DNA from: Alkalihalobacillus alcalophilus ATCC 27647 = CGMCC 1.3604
GTDB taxonomy: Bacteria; Bacillota; Bacilli; Bacillales; Bacillaceae_D
Assembly: GCF_000292245.2 (NCBI RefSeq)
Contig: NZ_ALPT02000080.1
Location: forward strand, 1-17,765
Direction: 5' to 3'
Length of the DNA: 17,765 nt
Positions 1 through 6,466 of the stretch are shown piece after piece. The notes under the pieces are model-generated. The model saw nothing but the letters and a program-made list of their open reading frames with translations. It was not told the origin of the DNA and ran no database searches. Position 1 is the first letter of the stretch; the number at the start of each line of letters is the position of its first letter. The translations under genes and the position numbers were made by a program.

Positions 1-1
1 G

Positions 2-133
2 GTAGCGACCACCCAAGCGCTTCATTTTAGTGAACAGTTTCCTTCAACAGCCTACGAAGAGATGTGTTCAGACTGTCAACGATTGAACCGTTCATGTAAT
101 ATCGCCCTAAAGTCAAACCCTATCAACGGTTAA
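2..133 (+). CDS. 3' end of an unidentified gene, truncated by the window edge
   Basis: The second frame of the plus strand is open from the window edge to a TAA at 131-133, giving 43 C-terminal residues that end in KSNPING. A short cysteine cluster (CSDC, then C seven residues on) is visible. I do not recognise the protein from this tail. It converges on ywhD. In B. subtilis I recall the class A penicillin-binding protein gene pbpG beside ywhD, so a pbpG tail is possible by synteny, but no PBP motif is visible in the fragment. The open frame is short enough to be chance. Confidence 0.35.
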   Translation, partial: VATTQALHFSEQFPSTAYEEMCSDCQRLNRSCNIALKSNPING

Positions 134-166
134 GGGTCAATCATACGCTGCGAAAGTTAAGTTTAT

Positions 167-206
167 ATAAAAAAATGAAGGCGTAAGGAGAGATCCTTAC
201 GCCTTC
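167..206 (-). terminator. strong hairpin terminator between convergent genes
   Basis: A perfect 13-bp stem (177-189 with 194-206, arm GAAGGCGTAAGGA) closes a four-base loop. On the minus strand it is followed by a run of seven T (169-175 on the plus strand), so it is best read as the terminator of ywhD transcription, although it lies about 135 nt past the ywhD stop. The same hairpin may help stop plus-strand transcription, but there is no T tract on that side. The stretch 207-341 holds no convincing gene. Confidence 0.75.
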
Positions 207-341
207 GTGTCCTAGTATAACGTGATATTATACGATCCAAGTGTACCCCCTCCACCGAAAAAGCTCAAGTAGGGGAAGCAATTTTCAAAAAGCGTTCATA
301 TTTAACGAAAATAACCACTTGACAGATAAACTTACTCTTAC

Positions 342-869
342 TTATTTTAATAAGCCCTCTTTTAGCTCATCTATTGAATGATTCCACATATCTTCATTGT
401 GATTTTTCAAAAAGTCTGCTAATAAATGACGCGATTTTTCATCCATTTGATCAATAATAATTTTTCCTTTTAAAGACTTATCCATATTGTTAACATGTTC
501 CGGTAAACTCTTATACCCACGGCGAATTTCCGTATCCACGGTCATTTCGCAGCCTGTCACCCCACCATAATACGGTTTTTTATCCTTAAATAAAATCGTC
601 ACCCAAACTAACCAATATAATTTCCCGTTTGGCACTTTATCCTTCTCTTTTAAGAACTTAATTCTTCTTTCAACTTGTGACCTAGCATGCAAGGCCCCCA
701 TATCAATAAAAACGTCATCGTCCGTTGGGCTTACAAAAATAGGAGTAACATTATCTAAGTTTAATGTTCCGGCCCCATACCCACCATGGCCATCTAATGA
801 ATCATTACTTAAAATATTAAAGGATGCTTTTTTCTTTTTTAGATTATCGTTATTTAATAAATCCATCAT
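342..869 (-). CDS. ywhD: YwhD family protein
   Basis: This is a 175-residue protein that I recognise as the conserved Bacillus YwhD family (about 170 residues, function unknown). Characteristic segments are FNILSNDSLDGHGGYGAG near the N-terminus, FIDMGALHARS in the middle, GCEMTVDTEIRRGYKSLPEH, and the C-terminal DFLKNHNEDMW. There is no signal peptide or membrane segment, so it should be cytosolic. I chose the ATG at 869 because a GAGG Shine-Dalgarno lies six bases upstream; a second ATG follows immediately at 866, and an in-frame TTG at 875 overlaps the spacer and is unlikely. A TTGACG promoter lies upstream. The gene is transcribed away from the surface protein gene. Confidence 0.88.
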   Translation of the reverse strand: MMDLLNNDNLKKKKASFNILSNDSLDGHGGYGAGTLNLDNVTPIFVSPTDDDVFIDMGALHARSQVERRIKFLKEKDKVPNGKLYWLVWVTILFKDKKPYYGGVTGCEMTVDTEIRRGYKSLPEHVNNMDKSLKGKIIIDQMDEKSRHLLADFLKNHNEDMWNHSIDELKEGLLK

Positions 870-919
870 TCTCAACCTCTCTATAAAAAATTTCGAATTC
901 GCTGCTTTTCTAACAGTTT

Positions 920-948
920 ATCACAGTCTATTTATGTATACACGTCAA
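920..948 (-). promoter_or_regulatory. probable SigA promoter of ywhD
   Basis: On the minus strand TTGACG (943-948) is followed after 17 bases by TGTGAT (920-925), matching five of six and four of six consensus bases. The predicted transcript starts about 45 nt before the ywhD ATG. Confidence 0.5.
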
Positions 949-1105
949 GCGTTATTTAAATACTTCTCACAACAGCTCCCAATGAGTATATAAGCGATAT
1001 ATATAGTTATACAGAGTATAGTTAATTAAATAGCAGTTAATCAACTTCAATCACAAATAATCATTAATTTTCAAATAATATATAGTATTTTGGCAATAGA
1101 TCATA

Positions 1106-1138
1106 TATAATCAATCCAGATTTAAACAATTAAGGGGG
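1106..1138 (+). promoter_or_regulatory. -10 box and Shine-Dalgarno of the surface protein gene
   Basis: A perfect TATAAT lies at 1106-1111 in a very AT-rich stretch. The sequence 17 bases upstream (TAGTAT) is a poor -35, so the promoter call is tentative. AAGGGGG at 1132-1138 sits seven bases before the TTG at 1146 and decides that start. The rest of 876-1105 is AT-rich DNA in which I see only the divergent ywhD promoter. Confidence 0.35.
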
Positions 1139-1145
1139 AAATAAG

Positions 1146-2864
1146 TTGAAATATGTATCCATTTTTTTGATTTTGATTATGTCTTTATTTCTTGTGTTTC
1201 CTGTACATACGGATGCAAAAGTAAACCAAAGTGAATTAAACGATTTTTTAAAAGAAATTGGCTGGACTGAACAAGAATTAACCGAATATCTTTTCGAGCA
1301 TTGGGGTACCGATTTAAAGGAGTTTGACTCTGTCGAAGAGTTAATCATTTGGTTAAGCCCTGTGTTAAATGAAGAGCTAACTATTTCCATTCTTGATGAG
1401 TTTTTTATGGAAAAACACGAGCTGCAAACTTTATTAACTTCACATGATCGAATCATCGATGATTTTAAGTTTTATGATGACCTTTACTTTTTTATGACGG
1501 ACCATGTGGTGTTTAATGATGTACATTTAGAACGATACTTAGCATCACTCGAATGGACAAGCTCACAATTAAAGTCTTATTTACGTACTCATTACGGAAT
1601 GAAACTTTCAGATTTTCAAAATGTTCATGAGATTCACCTCACCTTAGGACCTGCCTTAACAGAGGAGAACCTTACTGAATTGTTAAGTTATTATCGCTGG
1701 ACCGAAGCGGAACTTAAGGCACAATTGTTGGAGGATGGATTATCTTTAACTGACTTCAAATTTTACGAAAATCTCGATAACTATCTTTATGATTATACAA
1801 TGATTGATGAAGCTGAACTTGCGATTTATTTAGAAAAAATCGGCTGGACTAAGGAAGAGCTTGAAGCTTATTTAGAAGATCAGTACGGGATGAGCTTAGA
1901 TGACCTTGCTTTTGTTGACGAACTTGACTGGTTGCTCGGACAGCCTCTTAGTGAAGAAAACCTAAGCATTTTATTAGAAGAATACGAACTAACGAAAGAA
2001 GAGCTCATTTCTTTACTAGATGAGTTCGGTTTAACTTTAAATGATTTTAAGTTTTATGATGAATTAGATTGGTTTTTATTTGAATATTTCTACTATAATG
2101 ATTGGCTCATATCAGATTTATTTGATGAAGAGACGTTAGAGCTCTTTCGTTTAGTCGGCTTAGAGGAATATGAGCTTGAGCAATTGTTTTACCATGTCAT
2201 TTACAAAATGGAAGAAAACCCTGACCTTTTTATGAAATTACTTGAGTTAGACGAGTATTTAACTAGTTTAGGAGAATTCCATTCAGCCGACGAGCTTTCC
2301 ATTGTACAATTAACCGAATTTGCTTTAAAGCTAAAAGGATTTCTCGATGCTTTTGAATTAAATATAGACTTCTTCCTTGTTGAAGATGGAGAGGAAACCC
2401 CTCTTTCTTATCAAAACTTACTAAAGCTAACTTCATTAGAAAATCAAGATTTGCTTATTAAAATATATGATTTTGATGGTTATTTACTAGCTGATCTCTT
2501 TATGAATGACGAGTTAATCAATAGTGAGCTCTTCCAAAAGCTCTTGGCTGGTTTAATTGATGGACCTGAGGATAACCTAAAGCCTGAGATCCCTGAAAAA
2601 CCAGAAAAAGATTCAGATGAGTCGAAAAAGCCCGCTCCTCCTACAACCGGTTCAACAAGTGATGATAACACTTCTAGCTCTGATCAGGAAAAGGAGAAGA
2701 AGGAGGGTTTAACTCCTCTAGCGAAAAAGCCGTCTGATGATGCGAAACAAACATTACCAAACACGGCCACTAATTCGTTTAATTATTTATTAATTGGAGC
2801 GATTTTCGTTTTGATTGGACTAACTGTCTTTATGACCCGTAAATTTCGCGCTGTCAAACCGTAA
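1146..2864 (+). CDS. sorting-signal-anchored acidic surface protein with three 97-residue repeats
   Basis: A secreted, very acidic 572-residue protein. Residues 1-24 form a signal peptide (hydrophobic core FLILIMSLFLVF, then HTDAK). Three repeats follow with an exact 97-residue spacing: the [GE]WT motif recurs at 39, 136 and 233 and DFKFY at 106, 203 and 300. Each repeat contains two related helical halves. Residues 480-535 are a Pro/Lys/Ser-rich linker. At the C-terminus LPNTA (537-541) precedes a hydrophobic segment and a basic tail (RKFRAVKP), a classic sortase signal. LPNTA is the type used by class D sortases such as B. anthracis SrtC. The architecture matches what I remember as the 'processed acidic surface protein' family (TIGR04383). 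No sortase gene is in the window. The start is TTG with a strong ribosome-binding site. The ligand or role is unknown. Confidence 0.85.
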   Translation: MKYVSIFLILIMSLFLVFPVHTDAKVNQSELNDFLKEIGWTEQELTEYLFEHWGTDLKEFDSVEELIIWLSPVLNEELTISILDEFFMEKHELQTLLTSHDRIIDDFKFYDDLYFFMTDHVVFNDVHLERYLASLEWTSSQLKSYLRTHYGMKLSDFQNVHEIHLTLGPALTEENLTELLSYYRWTEAELKAQLLEDGLSLTDFKFYENLDNYLYDYTMIDEAELAIYLEKIGWTKEELEAYLEDQYGMSLDDLAFVDELDWLLGQPLSEENLSILLEEYELTKEELISLLDEFGLTLNDFKFYDELDWFLFEYFYYNDWLISDLFDEETLELFRLVGLEEYELEQLFYHVIYKMEENPDLFMKLLELDEYLTSLGEFHSADELSIVQLTEFALKLKGFLDAFELNIDFFLVEDGEETPLSYQNLLKLTSLENQDLLIKIYDFDGYLLADLFMNDELINSELFQKLLAGLIDGPEDNLKPEIPEKPEKDSDESKKPAPPTTGSTSDDNTSSSDQEKEKKEGLTPLAKKPSDDAKQTLPNTATNSFNYLLIGAIFVLIGLTVFMTRKFRAVKP

Positions 2865-2901
2865 AGAGCGTTTCTTCCCTAAGGCAACTAGGATCATTTC
2901 T

Positions 2902-2910
2902 TGGTATACT
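2902..2910 (+). promoter_or_regulatory. possible extended -10 promoter of ywhB
   Basis: TGGTATACT (TG-n-TATACT) is an extended -10 element about 97 nt before the ywhB ATG. There is no good -35, which extended -10 promoters can tolerate. No terminator is visible between the surface protein stop at 2864 and this site, so read-through into ywhB is also possible. Confidence 0.35.
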
Positions 2911-3006
2911 AAAAGAAACAACCAGCCACCGAACTATTTTTAGCTCATGTACAATACAAGTTCACGTGGAAAAAGGTTTTTTATTTGAAAGAGGAGGAGA
3001 ATAAAA

Positions 3007-3192
3007 ATGCCAATCGTTACCGTTCAAATGCTTGAAGGTCGTACAGACGAACAAAAACAAGAGTTAGTTGAAAAAGTAACAGCCGCTGTTTCAGAGTCCA
3101 TTGGAGCTCCAGCAGAAAGAGTTTCCATCGTTATTGAGGAAATGAAAAAGACGAACTTTGCTGTAGCAGGCAAACGAGCAAGTGATCTTTAA
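3007..3192 (+). CDS. ywhB: 2-hydroxymuconate / 4-oxalocrotonate tautomerase family protein
   Basis: This is a 61-residue small tautomerase, the normal length of a 4-oxalocrotonate tautomerase subunit. After Met removal Pro2 becomes the N-terminal general base (MPIVTVQMLEGRT), and the central RVSIVIEEM supplies the Arg and the beta strand typical of the family. B. subtilis YwhB is a hexameric enzyme with promiscuous keto-enol tautomerase activity; its physiological substrate is not known. GAGGAGGAG immediately upstream is a strong ribosome-binding site, eight bases from the ATG. A perfect terminator follows, so the gene ends its own transcript. Confidence 0.92.
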   Translation: MPIVTVQMLEGRTDEQKQELVEKVTAAVSESIGAPAERVSIVIEEMKKTNFAVAGKRASDL

Positions 3193-3240
3193 ATCAAAAC
3201 CGCTTGTCTCGCTGATTTGAAATTGAATAAAATCAATTAA

Positions 3241-3284
3241 AGCAGTCTGTAAGGTTATTAGTGAGCCTTACGGACTGCTTTTTT
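3241..3284 (+). terminator. ywhB terminator
   Basis: A near-perfect 14-bp stem (AGCAGTCTGTAAGG with CCTTACGGACTGCT) closes an 11-base loop and runs into TTTTTT. It isolates ywhB from the broken transporter genes downstream. Confidence 0.9.
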
Positions 3285-3311
3285 GGTGAGGAAAGGCTAA
3301 GACCTGCTCGC

Positions 3312-3371
3312 TTATTCGCTCCTTAATTCCGACTGCTCGGCTTTTTCATTACTTATTCCTGGTTATTCGCA
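3312..3371 (+). repeat. single degenerate unit of the 51-bp repeat family
   Basis: TTCGCTCCTTAATT, then TTTTTCATTACTTATTCC, then TTCGCA appear in the same order and at the same 51-base spacing as in the large arrays at 7911, 13266 and 17384. Only a little more than one unit is present, and it is diverged. It abuts the point where the metQ homology begins. Confidence 0.65.
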
Positions 3372-3372
3372 T

Positions 3373-3513
3373 ATGAGCACGATAAGAACAGAGGACGAAA
3401 ATAAACAATTTGTCAAAGACATTATTGAAGCCTATCATTCTCCACATTTTCAAGAAGTAATTGAATCAAACAGAGAATTTGAAGGCTTCCATCGACCTGA
3501 CTATTTTAAATAA
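3373..3513 (+). pseudogene. metQ: metQ remnant: C-terminal tail of a methionine-binding lipoprotein
   Basis: The frame 3373-3513 encodes 46 residues. IRTEDENKQFVKDIIEAYHS and the following QEVIE look like the last helices of MetQ/NlpA-family methionine-binding lipoproteins, which are normally about 270 residues. The signal peptide, lipobox and both lobes of the binding domain are missing. The homology starts right after a 51-bp family repeat, and there is no ribosome-binding site for the ATG at 3373, so this is a 5'-truncated relic rather than a small gene. It is followed 14 bases later by the metN start, showing the original order metQ-metN-metI. Confidence 0.72.
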
Positions 3514-3527
3514 AAAGGAGTTTGACG

Positions 3528-3872
3528 ATGATTAGATTTGAAAACATTAGCAAAGTTTATCAGAGTAAAAACTCGATCATTGAGGCTGTCTCTAACGTAA
3601 CGATTCACGTTAAAGAAAGGGAGATATATGGAATCATCGGGTTTAGCGGGGCCGGTAAATCAACCCTTTTGAGGATAGGTAATCTTCTAGAGAAACCTTC
3701 AGTAGGAAAAATTTATATGAACCAACAGCCTTTAACCACTTTATCTAAAAAGGAATTAAGGGAGGCTAGGCATAAGATTGGCATGATTTTTCAGAGCTTT
3801 AATCTTGTCTCAAATAAAACCGTTTGGGATAATGTGAGATTCCTTTGTCCGTTGCCGCAATCCCTTTTTTAG
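3528..3872 (+). pseudogene. metN: metN remnant: N-terminal third of the methionine ABC transporter ATPase
   Basis: The ATG at 3528 has AAAAAGGAG seven bases upstream and begins an intact MetN N-terminus (MIRFENISKVYQ). The Walker A motif GFSGAGKST lies at residues 39-47 and the Q-loop glutamine at 89. Homology stops at about residue 104 (WDNVRF), after which the frame reads out-of-frame metI sequence to a TAG at 3870-3872. The ABC signature, Walker B, H-loop and C-terminal regulatory domain are all absent; full MetN is about 340 residues. The product cannot work as an ATPase. An in-frame TTG at 3522 lies in the ribosome-binding-site spacer and is not the start. Confidence 0.85.
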
Positions 3873-4213
3873 CTCGACTTGTGGAGCAGTCATTACGTGA
3901 AGTAAACAAAGGCACGATCGAAGCGGCCGTTGCAATGGGTGGGACGTCTTTTCAAATTCTTTCAAGAGTCTTATTTGTCGAAGCTCGTTCTGGTCTTGTC
4001 CTCGGTCTCACCGTCACAACCGTTTCATTTATTTCTTATTCAGCTGTTGCTGGTGTTGTCGGTGGCGGCGGCATTGGAGACCTTGCCATTCGTTATGGCT
4101 ATTATCGCTTCCAAACCGATGTCATGATATGTACCGTCTTACTCTTAATAATCCTCGTACAGAGCGTGCAGTTTTTGGGGAATACCCTTTCAGCAAAGCT
4201 TGATAAGCGTTAA
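3839..4213 (+). pseudogene. metI: metI/metP remnant: C-terminal half of the methionine ABC permease
   Basis: This frame picks up the MetI permease at IPLSVAAIPFLARLVEQSL and continues to the normal C-terminus (KLDKR). The EAA loop is present (EAAVAMGGTSFQILSRVLFVEA), as are the last membrane segments with GGGGIGDLA. MetI is normally about 220 residues; the first half, with the N-terminal membrane helices, is gone. It lies in a different frame from the metN fragment it is fused to, so no chimeric protein is made. A fresh start at the TTG at 3845 has no ribosome-binding site. Confidence 0.85.
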
Positions 4214-4228
4214 AAGCTAAGATAGAGG

Positions 4229-4268
4229 AAAAGCCAATTCCCGATATGAATAAGAATTGGCTTTTATC
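4229..4268. terminator. bidirectional terminator between metI remnant and ywgA
   Basis: A 12-bp perfect stem (AAAAGCCAATTC, 4229-4240, with GAATTGGCTTTT, 4254-4265) closes a 13-base loop. The A-rich left arm and T-rich right arm serve both strands, and it sits between two convergent genes. Confidence 0.8.
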
Positions 4269-4297
4269 TTTATATTCTATTCAGCAACCTCTTTCGA

Positions 4298-4804
4298 TTA
4301 GTTCAACATTGTTTTCTTAAGCTGCTCGATGTATTCAAACCCAGCTTCAATATCTGCTTCACTATAATTTTGTTTCCTTTTTAAAGTAAAGACTTTCTCT
4401 TTTATTTCTTCAACCGATAAATCAGCAAAGTAAAGCAACGTTGAGACGAGCTCTAAAAATCGTGAACTTTGTTCATTTAAAGATGTAAATAATGGCTGGC
4501 AATCTGGCCATTCTAATCGGTTTAAAGCTAAAAAACTTTTACCTTGCTCTGATAAAGAGTAACGATATTGCTGGTAATGGCCTTTATCTTCCATGATTTC
4601 GTGGACAAATCCGAGGTTGCTCAATTCTTCCATTCGTAACGAGAGCTCCTCCGAATAGGGACCAAACATATGAAATTTGTATCTCTCGGAAAAAGGGATG
4701 TCCATTTTTTTGGCAATATAAATGATTTTCTGTAGTTTTTTTCGGCCAACAACCTCTCCTGCTTGCGAAAAAAACTTCAGAACCTTCGCATGATCATCTA
4801 ACAA
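4298..4804 (-). CDS. ywgA: YwgA family protein, Panacea/DUF4065-like
   Basis: This 168-residue cytosolic protein is recognisable as YwgA by its N-terminus, length and place beside ywfO. The block GRKKLQKIIYIAKKMDIPF (residues 20-38) followed by FHMFGPYSEEL resembles the core pattern of the Panacea (DUF4065/SocA-like) fold: a 'KLqKliYla' helix and a 'yGPys' turn. Panacea proteins elsewhere act as antitoxins or proteolytic adaptors. That resemblance is my inference; the function of YwgA is not known. The start is TTG at 4804, with AAGGAGG nine bases upstream and the expected MLDDH N-terminus. It probably follows ywfO in a transcript interrupted by two hairpin repeats. Confidence 0.85.
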   Translation of the reverse strand: MLDDHAKVLKFFSQAGEVVGRKKLQKIIYIAKKMDIPFSERYKFHMFGPYSEELSLRMEELSNLGFVHEIMEDKGHYQQYRYSLSEQGKSFLALNRLEWPDCQPLFTSLNEQSSRFLELVSTLLYFADLSVEEIKEKVFTLKRKQNYSEADIEAGFEYIEQLKKTMLN

Positions 4805-4828
4805 AAAAGTAACCTCCTTAAATAAAAA

Positions 4829-4936
4829 GCGGAGTCCGTTCGCTCAGAAGCGAGAAAAAATAAGAACAGCTGATGAAGACGCTCTTTGTCTTCATTCAGA
4901 TGGGCGATTTTTCTCGCGCTTCTAACGGACGCAGCT
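4829..4936. repeat. hairpin element, copy 1 of a tandem pair
   Basis: A long imperfect inverted repeat. The left arm starts GCGGAGTCCGTT (4829) and continues AGAAGCGAGAAAAA; the right arm (4908-4932) reads TTTTTCTCGCGCTTCT then AACGGACGC. The arms pair with one bulge of about five bases. At the centre, ATGAAGAC and GTCTTCAT form a smaller hairpin around GCTCTTT. It codes for nothing I can see. It resembles a MITE or REP-like palindromic element. Confidence 0.75.
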
Positions 4937-4950
4937 AGATTGATTAAAAA

Positions 4951-5062
4951 GCGGAGTCCGTTCGCTCAGAAGCGAGAAAAAATTAGGGGCGGCTTATGAA
5001 GACGCTCTTTGTCTTCAAAAGACGAACCGATTTTTCTCGAGCTTCTAACGCAGACATCGCTA
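4951..5062. repeat. hairpin element, copy 2 of a tandem pair
   Basis: A second copy of the element at 4829, shifted by exactly 122 bases. The left arm is identical through GCGAGAAAAA and the central hairpin (GAAGAC, GCTCTTT, GTCTTC at 4998-5016) is kept. The linkers differ and the right arm has drifted after TTCTAACG. The copy ends against the ywfO stop codon (5060-5062). Confidence 0.72.
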
Positions 5063-6364
5063 CATTTGAATGTTTAATATCGTTAAAATCTCTTTTTTCG
5101 TTTCAGTATGTTCCTTCATGTTCATCAGAAGATCCAGTGGGTAATATAATTTATGGTCTGTTCTCTTTTTACCCGAAATTGCTTCAACTACATCCGATTC
5201 TCGTGAAAGTTCACGGATCTTTCCATTTGGCATGACTAAATGAATCGGCAAACGTTCACCCTCTTCGCCTGGCCGGTAAAAATCATATGGCAAATCAGAA
5301 GAAGAATCAATAACAAGATAATACTCTGGGTCGATACCAGCTTGTTGAAACAATTGTTGCAATTTCGGCCAATCATTCATCCATTGATTTGGATTAAACT
5401 CAACATATTTAAACAGTTTTCTATTTAAAAATCTTACACAAAGGTCGCTTAAAATGCGATCATCCTCATCCTGCCATACTTCAAAATAATAGAGGGTTAT
5501 CGCCTCATCTAACCGCAAATAATCCTCTAAGCTCACTTTTTCATGAAAAAAAGAATAAAAATGATTCGGCTTCTGTTTAAACTCATAACCTTGCTGATAA
5601 AGATCCTTCACCCGTTTAAATATTTTATTAATAATAACTTCCGCACTTCTAGATACAGGATGAAAATAAACCTGCCAATACATTTGATAACGACTCATAA
5701 TATAATCTTCAACCGCATGCATTCCACTTTGTTTAATGACGACTTGATCCTCCATTGGACGCATCACTCGTAAGATTCGTTCCATATCAAAATGCCCGTA
5801 GCTGACCCCCGTATAATAAGCATCCCGCAATAAATAATCCATCCGATCAGCATCAATTTGGCTAGAAATAATACTTGTCACTAGTTTATTTTTATACGTT
5901 TTTTCAATTACTTCACTAACCGCTTGAGGGAAGGAATCATCCACTTTTCTCAAGGTGTGATTGACTTCTGAATCCCCTAAAATAATCCGACGTGTCCACT
6001 CCTCATGATCAGTACCAAATATCTTTTCAAAAGCATGCGAAAATGGTCCATGCCCAATATCATGTAATAAAGCAGCAGCTAAAGTTAACAGACGTTCCTT
6101 TTCATCCCAATGTGGGCGTCCTTCAAACACATCAAGAATGCGACGCGTTATTTCATAAACACCTAAAGAATGATTAAACCGGGTATGCTCGGCTCCATGA
6201 AACGTAATATAGGTTGTCCCTAACTGTTTAACCCTCCGTAATCGTTGAAATTCTCTCGTCCCGATCAATTCCCAAATTAGCTCATCTCTTACGTGAATAT
6301 AACGATGCACTGGATCTTTAAATACTTTCTCTTCATCTAATTTTTTATAATAAGCGTCTGTCAA
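5060..6364 (-). CDS. ywfO: HD-domain phosphohydrolase YwfO, likely a dNTPase-type enzyme
   Basis: The chosen start gives 434 residues, close to B. subtilis YwfO as I recall it. The HD fold shows a first metal histidine at 65 (RFNHSLG), the HD pair H101-D102 in ALLHDIGHGPFSHAFE, and a late aspartate in QIDADRMDYLLRDA (about 171-173). These are the features of the dNTP triphosphohydrolase group that includes Enterococcus faecalis EF1143; the exact substrate in bacilli is unproved. I chose the TTG at 6364 (MTDAYYKKL) because AAAAGGAGGG lies six bases upstream. Extending to 6433 would add 23 residues spanning that Shine-Dalgarno. Its promoter overlaps the end of the MFS gene. Confidence 0.88.
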   Translation of the reverse strand: MTDAYYKKLDEEKVFKDPVHRYIHVRDELIWELIGTREFQRLRRVKQLGTTYITFHGAEHTRFNHSLGVYEITRRILDVFEGRPHWDEKERLLTLAAALLHDIGHGPFSHAFEKIFGTDHEEWTRRIILGDSEVNHTLRKVDDSFPQAVSEVIEKTYKNKLVTSIISSQIDADRMDYLLRDAYYTGVSYGHFDMERILRVMRPMEDQVVIKQSGMHAVEDYIMSRYQMYWQVYFHPVSRSAEVIINKIFKRVKDLYQQGYEFKQKPNHFYSFFHEKVSLEDYLRLDEAITLYYFEVWQDEDDRILSDLCVRFLNRKLFKYVEFNPNQWMNDWPKLQQLFQQAGIDPEYYLVIDSSSDLPYDFYRPGEEGERLPIHLVMPNGKIRELSRESDVVEAISGKKRTDHKLYYPLDLLMNMKEHTETKKEILTILNIQM

Positions 6365-6437
6365 AATTGTCCCTCCTTTTTGGCAAAATCCTTTTTCTTT
6401 GCAATGTATAGTTAATGGTCGATTTATATCCAATCTA

Positions 6438-6466
6438 ATTATAAAGGAAGGCTCAAAAAATGTCGT
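6438..6466 (-). promoter_or_regulatory. probable SigA promoter of ywfO
   Basis: On the minus strand ACGACA (6461-6466) and a perfect TATAAT (6438-6443) are separated by 17 bases. The -35 overlaps the stop codon of the upstream MFS gene. No terminator separates that gene from ywfO. Confidence 0.45.

Noticed and set aside
276..296. CodY-like AATTTTCAAAAAGC upstream of nothing
   Set aside because: Only 11 of 15 positions match, and it lies between the 3' ends of two convergent genes.
212..300. Minus-strand short frame ending in FFGGGGTLGSYNITLY
   Set aside because: Only a TTG without a ribosome-binding site is available, and no known small-protein family was recognised.
3528..3872. A programmed frameshift joining metN and metI
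   Set aside because: Both partners lack essential parts (ABC signature and Walker B in metN, first helices in metI), so a fusion would not be useful. A deletion explains it more simply.
3839..4213. A functional MetI permease starting at the TTG at 3845
   Set aside because: No ribosome-binding site, the N-terminal half of the permease is missing, and it joins a truncated ATPase gene in another frame.
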